Positions 11,101 through 22,400 of a stretch of DNA of 64,000 nucleotides are shown in pieces (the first letter of the stretch is position 1; each line of letters begins with the position of its first letter). The translations under genes were made by a program, and so were the position numbers. Under the pieces are notes generated by a model. It did no database searches. It was not told the origin of the DNA and saw nothing but the letters and a program-made list of their open reading frames with translations. The DNA lies in NCBI GenBank assembly GCA_003024175.1, contig MDYQ01000016.1, positions 210,813-274,812 of the forward strand, given 5' to 3'. Origin of the DNA: Planoprotostelium fungivorum (Eukaryota > Evosea > Variosea > Cavosteliida > Cavosteliaceae).

Positions 11101-13741
11101 TTGTGGAGTATCCTCGATGTTTTCGTCCGAATCGAGATCTGAAGAATCACTGACGGACAAGGCTACGCTCTGTGTTGAATAGCTCGATACGCTGGGAAAT
11201 ATCTCTTGGTCCGAATAAGGATGCTTCAGCGTGGGTGACGATTCTTCCTTCACGATGGGAGGGAGACTCCTATTGGATAAGGGAGGAGAAGTCTCATCCT
11301 CTGATGGTTGTGATGAGTCTTCTGCTGTCTCCTCGACCTGGAGCGTCGAGAGTGGCTGTTCTTCTGACGCGATGTCCATGTGGCCACGCTCGCTGTGCAT
11401 GGATGAGGCCCGCGAAGACTTTTGTGTGAAAGTCTCAGTATTTTGGCTCCTGGTAGAGGGTGGAGCACTCTCTTCGTCGGACATTGAAATGTCTGTGCCT
11501 TCCGGTAGAGGTGGTATCAGAGGTAAGGGAGGGGGGATTTCTGAGAAATCAAATCCGGTGGGTGGTAGCGAGGCTGTTCCCGCCAAATCGTGTTGTACAT
11601 TTCTGGCGGAGTGAGGTGCAGATGTCGGCTCTGTCTCGTGGGGCTCTCCTTGAAATCCACTACTACGGTTTAACAGGGGTCCGATTGATTCGGGCTCGGA
11701 ATCCAACTCGTGTGGAGTTTCCAACGGATCGGGAAGCTTTTCTGAGAGGCCGACGAGGAGATTCTCTTCTTGATGCTTTTCTTTCAGAGACCCTCCACTT
11801 CTAGCGGATAGATCACCTATGGATTCTTGTTGGAATTCAGACTCGGACTCAGATTCGGAATTGACTTCCGTGCTTGGGAGATCAGAGTGGACACTCCTGG
11901 CCGAGTGAGGGGCAGAAGTGGTCTGCTTCATGTCTTCTTTCAGAGGCATTGCAGGTTCAGCAGTATCTGTGTCGGATGATGAATCGGAATCCGATTTCAC
12001 TGCCTTCGGAATTCCGTGGTCCGAGTGAACACTTCTGGCAGAGTGTAGAGCGGATGCTGGCTGGCTCTCGTTGTCCCCTCGAGATGACCGTCCAGTTCTG
12101 GCCGATAGATCTCCCGTAGATTCGTGCTCCAAGTCGGATTCGAACTCGGACTCGGACTCGAACACGGAATCCAACTTTCCATCTCTCGACTGCTGTTTCG
12201 GTGGAATACCTCTGGCGGAAGTGGGGGCTGATGATGGTTCTTCAAAACTCTCGGACTCTGAACTGTTCTCGGACTCGGACTCTTCCATAGCCTCCTGCGG
12301 GTCTTCATGTATCTCTTCCGCGATGGAGCTGCGGCTCCCTGATATTGACGAACGATGACTCCTCTGGCTCTGAGATCCCGATTTCTGTCCCACACCCTCT
12401 CCATCAGATGACTCCACGATGTTCCCAGGCTCCACTCCTGCTCCATCATCCTCCATTCTCTTCTCCGTTTCAGTTGAATGAAGTGCTTCTGCATCTGCTC
12501 CTTCTGAATCTTCTTCTTGCGTACTGCCTCCCGCCTCCTCTTCATCCTCGCTCGAAATGGATGTCCTCATCTTCCCTACGTCTGTTTCGTGGGTACTGCG
12601 AGCAGATAGAGGTGCAGAGGTGAGCATCCTCTTTGCCGATGGGGGTGCAGATTCGCTGTCGAAGTCGTCCGAATATTCTTCCGCAGGGAGTGTCCTTGCT
12701 TCCGCAACTTCACGTTGTGTGGGGGAGGGAGGTGTCGATCTCTTCAGGCTCCTTGCCGAAGGAGGAGCCGATGAGGTGTGCTCGTCTGTCTCCATCTCTT
12801 CCATCACGCCGCCGTGGTTCTCCGTGGATGATCCAACATCGATAGCTGGGGGCAATGTAGCCTCACTGATTTCTTCCCTGAAGCTCTTCCCGCCAGAAAG
12901 AGTCTCCATCTCATCTTCTTCGATCGCAACTTCCATCACGTCGTCTGATGTGAAGTCCACGAGTGCCCTCTGTACTTCTTGACCGTCTGTGAACGTGTCC
13001 GCCTCCGAATCATCGGATGGTGATGCATCTACGTCCAAGGATCTTCTCTCCGTTCCTCTCGCCTCTGTCGTGTGTGCCTCAGGTGTTTCTTCGTCTCCTC
13101 TATCTTCTGATCTAGAGTCATCCAAAAATCCCGAAGAAGCTTCTGTCAGCATCTGATCCTCTAGATCGCGACTGTCTCGCTGGTTGGGACTCAATTCTTC
13201 GAAGTCATCTTCGAAATCATCTTCGAAATATTCAGCTTCGCTCGTGTGAGAGTTCGTTTCTGATGGGGCGTAAGATCCTCTGCCAGATCGAAGCTGTGCC
13301 TCTGTTCAGATCCATGATTCGCACATGTCCAATCATCGTCTCACATCGTTCACACGATGGAATCCTTCTTCTGGTTCATCGGGGTCGGTGAAGGCATACC
13401 TATCTTCCCCGGTTTCCGTGCCAGAGTCAACTTCTCTAAGAAGATGATCTCCAAATTCTTCCATCACGACCACGTTTGGATCGCTCAGGTATTCTTCGTC
13501 CTGACGCTGATAACTCTGAAGGAGATGAGTGGAAAGGTGATTCGATCACATCGGATACGAACCGTATGGGATTTGGGCTCGACGAAACGTAGAGGTGAGC
13601 CGGATTGGAGATGATTTAGAAATGATGCGTAGATCTCATCGACCGCCTCTGAAGCTACCTGAAATGCCACATCAGATGATCACGCAGTGAGCGATATTAT
13701 TTCACCTTCTGATAGATTCCTTCAGCAACAGAGACACTCAT
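8109..13741 (-). CDS. Very large acidic, repetitive coiled-coil protein
   Basis: The gene starts ATGAGTGTCTCTGTTGCTG at 13741 and after three short introns enters a single exon of about 3.5 kb (13.2-9.7 kb). That exon encodes a Ser/Glu/Asp-rich region in which SAPxSAR-like blocks recur (SAPPSARSLKRS, SAPLSARSTHE, SAPTSARG, SALHSARSVHSD, SAPHSARSVHSD, SAPHSARNVQHD). Downstream exons encode PRNAPLTFDQLMEDE, a highly charged coiled coil at about 9.0-9.3 kb (KEREMEAKYEEEEYYEREEQ and on), a Pro-rich basic stretch, KKNQYGALVREMYAP, and a conserved-looking C-terminus SKRIEKQSVVNKFYIDAINT ending LGRVRR. The total is roughly 1,650 residues. No enzyme domain is visible. The composition suggests a cytoskeletal or ciliary/centrosomal scaffold, but that is speculation. 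It diverges from UTP11 across 251 bp. Confidence 0.7.
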
Positions 13742-13992
13742 CCACCGCTAGGCTGCTTCGCTTCGAAAGTGACCGTCGATGTGGTGTCAACGATTTCCCG
13801 CCAAAAATAGGCGGTGTGAGCGATCGGTATGCACCTGTAGTTGTTGTCTATCCGTTCGTATTAGGAGACTCTCGCTCGTGTCCACAGCCTCCACGTGATG
13901 ACGCTCAGCTTGCCGGTGCAAATGTGGCTGATAGCGTTGTAGATGGTCGGGAAAAAAAGAAATGGAACAGAAGAGAGAAGAGGAACATCGAA

Positions 13993-15025
13993 ATGGGTAA
14001 ATCTCAGTGGCGGCACGTAGTGAAAGAGAAGAACCACCATGAGAGAGGAATGCCAGAGTGGAGAAAAGCCAAAGTGTGTCGTTGATGATGTGGGTGATGG
14101 ATGGCTGATCGATGAAGGGGCATATGTTCTTAGAAAAGAAGAAACATTACAAAGAGAGGGCTGCCATCAATAATGCACAGAAGGAATTCAAGAAGAAGAT
14201 CCAACAGCAGGTGTGTATCATAATACATTGATCAAAGAGATTCAAAAGCTGATCTCTTCTTTCGTCTCTTCTCTGATCAAATCATGACAATCAACAGGTT
14301 GCACTGAAGAATCCAGACGAATACCACAAGGGTATGGACCGACTGCTCAAACACAAAGAGCAGAAACAAGAGACGTACACCCAAGATGAACGAAAGAAAT
14401 TCTCTGAACTCGACATCAACTACTTCCAATCCAAATTAACTGCAGAAAAGAAGGTGAGAGATCAAATCACATGCATCATTCTCAATCCCACTGCGATTCC
14501 ATCTCCATCACGACCGATCCCATCCTCCATCCTGACCATCATCTCAGAAAATCCAACAACTAGAAGACAAGCTTCACTTCCAAACCTTCAAAGGCAGATC
14601 CGCCAACAAACACGTCGTCTACGTTGAAGACAAGAAGGCAGCAAAGAACTTTGATCCAGTGAAACACTTTGACACAGTTCCCGCGGCCCTCGATCGCGTC
14701 TACAACCGGCCAAGAAAGGAACAACTAGAGAAGGGACTCATACTGCAGAGCGAGGCGGGAGAAGATCAGGCTAAGAGGATCACGCATGAGAGACACAACA
14801 ACTACAACCTCTTAAAGCAGAGGATGAATCGAGAGTCCGCCCTCCAGAACGCAGTCGAGAAGTTGCAGTTGCAGAAGAAACTCGTGGTGAGATGACCGAC
14901 ACGATCTGCATGCAGATGATGATGGAACGCAGGGAGTGGATAGAAAGAAGATTCAGAGGATTGAGTTGAAGGGGAGGGATTCAACGAAAGTGGTGTATAA
15001 ATTTCCCAACATCAGGAAACGATAA
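13993..15025 (+). CDS. UTP11: UTP11, U3 snoRNA-associated (SSU processome) protein
   Basis: Homologue of UTP11, a nucleolar component of the U3 small-subunit processome needed for 18S rRNA maturation. The N-terminus MGKSQWRHVVKEKNHHERGM and, after intron 1, LEKKKHYKERAAINNAQKEF fit the family signature (a conserved K/H-E-R block and LEKKKDY). Later exons give KNPDEYHKGMDRLLKHKEQK, QLEDKLHFQTFKGRSANKHV and FDTVPAALDRVYNRPRKEQL. The basic C-terminus is VYKFPNIRKR. Four introns, of which two contain repeated CATC/GATC blocks. Length of about 260 residues is normal for the family. It starts 251 bp from the divergent coiled-coil gene. Confidence 0.9.
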
Positions 15026-15427
15026 AGAGTTGCATCTGAAGTGTTTTTTATTCTTTTCGTCACGATGATCGGACGACTCATAGGTTCCCATCGTCGAAAC
15101 GTGACTGATGAAGACGTGCGTGATGTTATGACATGTCTTATCACCACTTTTCATCTCATCATCCCCTGGAACCTCTGTGTTGTGATGATGAATCTACCTC
15201 TTCTCTGAGGGACTCTAAACAGGTATTCTGATCTCCATCCTGCTACGTCCCTCTTCCAGATCTATATCACAGCGGGTGGCGAAGGCCATTCTAATGCACG
15301 AGAGAGTTGCATGGGCAGCATGCGTACACCGTGAATCGTGGCGGTTATACAATGGTCGCGGTTGTCAAAAGTGTCATTGTGGCATCGAATTCCACATTCT
15401 ACAGTTGCATCACACAGAAGATCAGCC

Positions 15428-17347
15428 ATGGACAAGGATAAGAAGACGAAGCGTCCATCTCTAAAGTTTGGGACGTTGGGGAGCAGCTCATCTTCTTCGA
15501 CTCCCTCCACACCGGCCGCTTCGGAAGCATTAACGAAGATGATCGACAGGAAAGCTTCCTTCTTCAGGTAAAGTCTTTAGAATGGAGATGATCTGTGGAA
15601 GGAAAGTTGTAACTCTGCATAAGAGGTATATCTAAGGGACAGAAAGTGGTCGATCCTCAAGCTATCGGAGTGTTTGGAAAGAAGTTGACCGATATCATCA
15701 AACAACAAGTGAAGACGTCCATCTTTTCAAATCGACGTCCTATGATTAATGATTAATCTCTTGACAGGGACACATCGGAGGACCCGGCTCCTCTCACATG
15801 AGAATGGGTATTCCCATCGTCATCCAAGAGCTACTCTCGCACATCCAATTGCAAGGTGAATCACATCTCCAATGCAACAATATGCTCATCGATTCCAGGT
15901 CTGAGCGAAGAAGGACTCTTTCGCATCCCCGGAGACAGCAACGAAGTCGAAAGATTGAAGGTTCTATACGATACGGGTACGTCAATGACGACGATCCAAA
16001 CGATTGAATTGGTTTAGATTGCCGTCTCGAACATCGTTCAGAACTGAACAACTTCATGATAAACAGTGTCGCCGGCTGTGTCAAACAATACTTTAGAGAG
16101 CTACCCGAGCCCATACTCACGTTCCGTCTCTACTCCACGTTCATCACGGTCAACAGTGAGCTCATCGGCTCGTTGTAGATCGAAACTAAAATCCACAGAA
16201 AATGCCAACGAGACGGCGAGAAAGAATAACTTGAGGCTGATGATCAGGAAGCTGCCCGATGACAACAAGAAAGTCTTCCTCTTCCTCATGCATCACCTGC
16301 ATGAGATCAGCTTGCACTCTGAAGTCAACAAGATGACTGCGGACAATCTGGCAACGTGCTGGGCACCCAACCTGCTGAGACCAGAGAAGGAGACGGTGAG
16401 GTCGGTGCCGAATCGATCTGACTCGTTGTAGACGGACACCCTCCTGCAAGACGCCGAGGCCATCAATCGCATCATCTCGACGATCATCACCGAAGTCCAC
16501 TTCATGGCACAAGGCAAAGAAGAGGGAGGTGTTGCATTCGGTGAGAAGAGATGCAGAGTAGATCTGACATTGATTGTAGACGAAGAGAGTGGATTGAAGG
16601 AATTGAGGAAGAGCGCGTCGTCGTTGGGTTCCTTCATCAGCCCTTCTCCATCATCGGAGGTGAGATGATCATGAAGATCCGATCGCATCGATCTGATCGA
16701 TGATGCAGAACATCGTGGTGGACGTCCAAAAAGAGAGCGTTCCGGTCAATCCCCACGCTCATTACCTATGGATGACGACCCAGCCGAACAACATCATCAC
16801 TCACCAGGGTTACCTCAATTATCGTATATCGAACAAGGTAATCGTTCGTCTACAACCTGCCACGATTTGACGAACGGCAGGGATGGTCGAGCGCGTTTTT
16901 CGTTTTGGAGGGTCCACTGTTAAGATATTACCGTTCCGAGGTGACGATCTACAACGTTGTAGACGGTGACCCGTGCGACAGACTGGAGAGTCCCTCGGTG
17001 TGGTTCACACTGGTATCTACAACGCGCTGCCCCTCGAAAAATCGACCGGCCACTTTGCACTGTTCCACCTAACTACACCTCACGAGAGGTCGTGGAAGTT
17101 TCAGATCAGTAGCGCGGCAGAGAGGACAAAATGGTGAGCATGATGACGCAGTTTCACGTGATGACGTGTCATCAGGTTAGAGAAGATCAACGAAGCACAG
17201 AAGAAGTATCACCATCAGATGAGAGAGTACGAGTCAGAAGTCCCAACGACATACAAAGAGCTGAAACCAAAGACACCCGCAGTGCAGAGGAAGGCCGAGG
17301 CACCCGTTCAAGTGCAAACCTCCACGAATGAAGAGGCTGTCAATTGA
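15428..17347 (+). CDS. RhoGAP-PH protein
   Basis: After a Ser-rich N-terminus, exons spell a RhoGAP domain: GIPIVIQELLSHIQLQ, LSEEGLFRIPGDSNEVERLK (with the arginine finger in FRIPG), VKQYFRELPEPILTFRLY, RKLPDDNKKVFLFLMHHLHE, NKMTADNLATCWAPNLLRPE. The C-terminal part is a PH domain: ITHQGYLNYRISNKGWSSAF, FVLEGPLLRYYRSE, FALFHLTTPHERSWKFQIS, ending in a coiled helix. It would stimulate GTP hydrolysis by Rho/Rac proteins at membranes. The gene has at least ten introns. One is only 36 nt (16396-16431). Four carry the recurrent GTTGTAGA/TCTACAAC motif, including a perfect palindromic pair at 16948-16963. The exon around 16030-16070 is the least certain. Confidence 0.85.
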
Positions 17348-17451
17348 ATGAAATGATTCAAACGAGAATTTCAGTCGATTTGGTACGATAATGAAATGTA
17401 AAATAGATTTTATTGTTCTTTTGGACGTCATCGTGATGGAGATGGTGCGGA

Positions 17452-18228
17452 TCAGAAGTCCACGATTTGATTGCGAAAGTTTTTATACTTTCCGTTGTCT
17501 TCTGATGTGGCCGTGTCGATGATGTTCAAGACACATTGGACGCTCATTTCTGGAGTGTTGGGCGATCGACCGAAGAGATCACCCATGTCCGTCTGTTCAT
17601 CGTCAATCATAACAACTCACGATCGTATAGTCACCTGAACCCATCCGGGACACACAGAGAGGAAGATGAAACCTTCATCTTTCAGGTGATTTGCATATTC
17701 TCTCGTGATCATGTTCATCGCCGCCTTCGATGCACGATACGCAGAGCACATCGTGAAAGGAGGTTCGGGTGTCCAACTGAGGGAACCCAGTAAAGAAGAC
17801 ACGTTGAGGACCTGTGCTGTATCAGCGTGCAACGTCCATCCGTTCCATCACCTTCACCTTTTTTTCACCCTTTCTGAGGAGAGGCAAGTATGTGTTGGTT
17901 ACCCTTACGACTGATGAAGCGTTTGTCGAGTGGAGCCTGTGCCCGCATTATTGATGAGAAGGTCTAGACGATCGGTCGTCTCGGAGACGATGACAAATGC
18001 TTCACGAGCGGCACGATGATGATCTGTGTCAAGCGATCAGATTGTGATGGTACTTGACATCACCTTTCCGTTTGTGATGGATGTTGACAATTGTTGAAGA
18101 GGATCGGACTGAGATGGAGATCTGCAGCAAGCGAAAACTGTGGCGCCAGACTCCGCGAGCTGCTTGACGAAGGCGAATCCAATTCCTCTATTGGAACCTG
18201 TCACTAATACTGTTCTGGGTGGGCTCAT
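17452..18228 (-). CDS. Short-chain dehydrogenase/reductase (C-factor/sniffer type)
   Basis: The N-terminus MSPPRTVLVTGSNRGIGFAF holds the TGxxxGIG dinucleotide-binding loop. The central exon has VLNVSSLLGSL (catalytic Ser region) and SAYRASKAAMNMITREYANH with the YxxxK active-site pair. SVCPGWVQ follows in its usual place. The C-terminal exon continues DMGDLFGRSPNTPEMSVQCV and ends NQIVDF. This set fits the small cytosolic SDRs related to bacterial C-factor and animal sniffer, likely NADPH-dependent carbonyl reductases; the substrate cannot be told from sequence. Several short introns. It converges with the RhoGAP gene, whose stop is 104 bp away. Confidence 0.88.
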
Positions 18229-18757
18229 CTTCTGTTGCTCTGAGAGATGATTACAGTGAAGAGGGGCCGTCGATATGGAACAGCAGATGTATGGATAGTA
18301 GAGGATGAATCGATGGAGATAGACAGGATGTTCTAAACCTTGTTGTCCTGTGAATTGAATCGTAATGAATCTCCGATTCAAGAAACTGCACATCATCTAC
18401 AACATGCCTGATTTTTAAATCATCCATTTCTATTTCGAACACATGTCAATATACGGCCAAACGATCGAACAGCTGACTGAAGAGACGACCTAAGAGGGTA
18501 GCTCACCGAGAGTCTTCTCTTCGGAGGAGATTCGATAGGTATGATTTTGGTGGAGAGTTAAAGGACAAAGAGGGTAATTACTATACAGCGTACATCTTAC
18601 TTTCGCGCTAACTTGGTCGATGATAAGCCAAATTGAAGGGGTGCCCGGTTTTCACAAAGTTTTTAGACACCTGACATCTTGGCCGACATATGGTATCACA
18701 ACAGGCCAGAAAGTTACAGAGCCCCTTCCTTCTTTGGGATTTAATAGTTTAGTAGAG
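18229..18757. other. Intergenic; right part duplicated from the LRR receptor promoter
   Basis: No gene is seen. From about 18690 the sequence CAACAGGCCAGAAAGTTACA and following bases match the 5' flank of the LRR receptor at 45940-45970, so the duplication behind the pseudogene at 18758 includes upstream DNA. One ATCTACAAC motif lies at 18395-18403. Confidence 0.6.
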
Positions 18758-19340
18758 ATGCGGTCAGCTCTGCTTTGTTTCATCTCCGCTGTCTGTCTGT
18801 TTCCGTTGCAACCACCATCGGCAGTCTTGTCAATCTCACCACCTTAGATCTCTCATCCAACTCTCTCTCGGGTGCCATTCCATCCTCCATCCAGAATCTC
18901 ATCTTCCTCACTGGTACCATACCGACTTCCATCGGTCAGCTCGTCAATATACAGTCGTTGTACTTGGATAGCAACCAATTGAGTGGTTCGATTCCAGATA
19001 CCATCGGTAGCCTTATCAGTCTGCACTGGTTGGATCTGTCGGACAATCTCCTCACTGGATCGATACCACCTTCTATTGGTGGTCTATTCTCTCTCACGGG
19101 CCTGAGCCTGCACGACAACCAACTCAACGGTCCACTACCAGGTGAAGAACAAGTCAACGGTGGGCGGATAGCTGAATGATCCTCCAGACGGTATCGTAAA
19201 TCTACCCAACCTATCGAGTCTATTCCTGTATTCCAATAGGCTAGATGGTGCCGTGGTGGGAAGGAACACCAGTCTCGCTGATTTATGCACAATCTCATGC
19301 CGCTCATCTGTCCATCGATCACCGTCGCGACATCCATCGT
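18758..19340 (+). pseudogene. Truncated, frameshifted copy of the LRR-GPS receptor gene
   Basis: The start MRSALLCFISAVCLFP repeats the signal peptide of the gene at 46000 (MWSALLWFISAVCLF). The first intron and the segment after it are missing, so the signal exon runs directly into LRR sequence in a different frame and meets a stop at about 18848. In the shifted frame LRRs are still readable (GSLVNLTTLDLSSNSLSGAI, SGSIPDTIGSLISLHWLDLS, NLLTGSIPPSIGG). Later parts align with the region around 48000-48200 (GGTCCACTACCAGGTGAAG and GGAAGGAACACCAGTCT), again with stops. Most LRRs and the whole GPS/transmembrane end are absent. This is a partial gene duplicate that has decayed. Confidence 0.85.
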
Positions 19341-19465
19341 CAAACACAACATACGAGAGAAGACGACACGTTCACTTCAAGAAGACAACACATTCCCCAC
19401 ACATAGAAGAAGAAGAAGAACACGACCAACTGTATGTACACAATAAATATTCATCCTCCGTATGT

Positions 19466-22400
19466 CTACACTTCCTTCTGTGGAGAAGAAGAAGAAGCCC
19501 CCAGCCAGAATGCACTGCTGAGCTTGCCCAGAGTTCTCCTTCTGCTGGCCACCGTTTGAACGGATGGTGTCGATTCTGCCTTGTAGAGTTCAGGTCCAGG
19601 TGTCTGTGGATGGTTAAGAGGGTGGGGTGTGTCTTCACCTACTTCGATGGATATGGAAGCGGCTCGCAATTTCCTTCGCGTCGCACCTGTCGTATTGTCA
19701 TCATCTTGATCGTTACATCATGATCATGATTGTGATCATGGTAAAGATCATCACATGATCGTGATGTGATCACATCTACATCATCGATCGATCGTAATCA
19801 TCATCCCATCATGATCGTAATCATCATGATCATCACCTGCTGATAGAGAAGTCTCGCTGACTGTCGTTTTACTCAGTTTCTGACTGTCTCGAACAGTAGA
19901 ACTCGCTGGAGGCTGTTGGTACGGCTCCGAGGACACCACCTTCGGTATCCTCAACGTCCCTTCACTGAATTTTCTCAGAAATCCCCCCGAAATTTCCTCT
20001 CACGTCGTCTCGTTGTATGCCCTCAGAGTCAAAGTATTTCGATTGTAATTCCTCATACCCTACCCCGGTCAATTTTCCCGCGCGATTCAAATTTCAAATT
20101 TACCTCGACGACGTTATTCTTGAAGACGTCGCGGTTGGCTATGGATGGATAACCCAAGGCACACAAGTCTAAGATCTCTTCTGCCCTGTCTGCCTCCATG
20201 TGTTCGCTGTTGATCGACAGATCAAGAGACCTCGTGGCGTTGACCAGTTTGTACAGGAGGAACTCGTGAAATTCGGGTGAAAACTCGCCGAAATCTGGAG
20301 AGTTGGGGATGAAGGGACCGAAGGGGTTGATTCCGTGGCGGGAACAGACGCTGATTTGATACTAGAAAAATCAGTGAATATTCTTCGTCGACAAAGGGAG
20401 GGAAATTTCGAGGAAAAAAAGAAAGAATTACGAATCGATCTCTGGGAGAAAAATGAAATTTCTTCGAAATTTCACCTTGTGAAGGAACGGACGGATAACG
20501 ATGACAATGTGTGCGGTGTCGAACAGATTCGGATCAATCGGCTCTTCTGACTCGTTGTAGACGAGCATGATGGGATAGCTCCCTCTGTTCTCTTCACTCG
20601 ACCACGGCATCACCTTCACTTCATGAGAACGAGACATTCGAACTGAAATTTCACCTCGAAGATGACAAAGTGAGGACTCAGGCACGAATACAGAGTCGAT
20701 CCCTTCTGCTGTGGGAACGTCATGTCGAGTCAAAATCCACGCGAAATTTTGACTTACGTGTGACGTCTGCATCCATTTGGGCAAGGTACGGTTGCTACCC
20801 AGCAGACCAACAAACCTCTCGAACGAGTGGGATGAGCGATTTTCTAATGCCTCCGATAGAGTCTGTCCCTTCTCATACCTCACGACACCAAAGCAGTATC
20901 TACAACCAGTCAAAAACAATCGGTGGATTGTAGACGGTGATTAAAATCGAACGAAAGGGCGGCTCACATGTTGTGTTCGTTGTTCGTGCGTTGCTCCACG
21001 GCGGAGATAGATTTTTCCATGAGGCCTTCTTTACATCTGTACAACTTGAGATTTCCCGTGTTTTTCGTTCTGCTCTTGATCTGTCTTATGACATCACTGT
21101 TGCTCATCGGTGCGGGAGAGGAGATGAGGTAACGGTTGACCCCCTGTCCCAAATGAATTTTCCCGCCAAAAAAAACACTTCACCCTCTTCGTCCACATGA
21201 GAGCGAGGGTGTTGCATCCTTTGACAGAAGGTTTGATCATCAGCAAGATGGGATTCGTGCTCGCTTTTCTCATTGACTCCTCACCAGTCATCATCATCGG
21301 TCCATCCATATCACCTGCCGAAATTGAGACTCTGAGACTTGATGACTCCGAAATTGGGACGTCAAGACTTTGCGACCCACGATATCACTCGAGATATCTC
21401 ACCGATAAATATGGCGTGATTCCTCCCCAAGAAAAATTCGGTGTACTGGCTCGTGTCGAACGAAATGTTCTCCAATAAATTATCCGTCACGGAAGAATAG
21501 ACCAACTTGTCCTTGCCCATCTCCACGTTCCATCCATCCACGTTGGTCACCATATCGTTCGTCTGCTCCAGTGGTGCCTGAGAAATGTCGGTAAAATTTC
21601 ATGGTGTTGCGAGATTTCTGCGAAATTTCACTCACTCGAACGTTCTCCCAGATCATGAGGGGGGGTTGAATGGAAGACCAATTTTCCTGTAAATGGATGC
21701 TGTTGTAGTCTCTGCACATAGCCAAGAGATATTCGTAGTTCATCGTCTCTCCAACGTACTGTACGTACGGTTACGCCGGAAAATCGGAAAATCTCACCCT
21801 CTCGGTCGAAGAGAAGACGACACCCTTCTTTGGAGACAACATGTAGATGCCTCCACAGGTGTCATCCATGTCAGACAACACGATACCCTTCCCTTTCATT
21901 CTCTCAAACAGGCTCTTCTTCTTTCTCAATGGTGTGATGTTGTACCTGCGATCGTCGGCTCGTTGTAGACGGAGCCACGTGACCCACCTTCCCTCAGAAT
22001 GTTTCAGGACGTAAGAGAGTTTACCCTCCGGGTCGACGCCGACTTTTCCTTGAAATTTCGTGTCCCGCGCGAAATCTCGGGCCATGTTGTGATCACCCGG
22101 GGCAACCACTACCATCGAAATACCGCTCGTGTCAAAATCTGATTGTCGTCTCAACACCGTAGATATCGTCTCTCTCGAAATGAGGCTGTCCACGTTCAGT
22201 TTTGGCGGGAACAGACCCTTCACCATCCAAAGTGGCGGAGTAAGAGGATCAGGGTGGGGGCGTTCGTGTCGACGATGTGGTGAAATTCCATCGGTTTTCC
22301 GTTGACATCCAAGATCGTCGTCCTCAGAGCATCCTTCGCTGCGTCTAAGCAAGATCCTTCTTCCTCTGTCGCAGTTAGAAATAAAAGGATTTGAAAATGG

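Noticed and set aside
16181-16200. A 23-nt intron ending at CGTTGTAG in the RhoGAP gene
   Set aside because: The longer intron ending CCACAG restores the RhoGAP reading (NANETARKNN), while the 23-nt choice does not.
19700-19835. GATCATGATC array as a CRISPR-like or regulatory palindrome cluster
   Set aside because: Units are irregular with no spacers, and the block lies exactly within an intron that joins two good exons.
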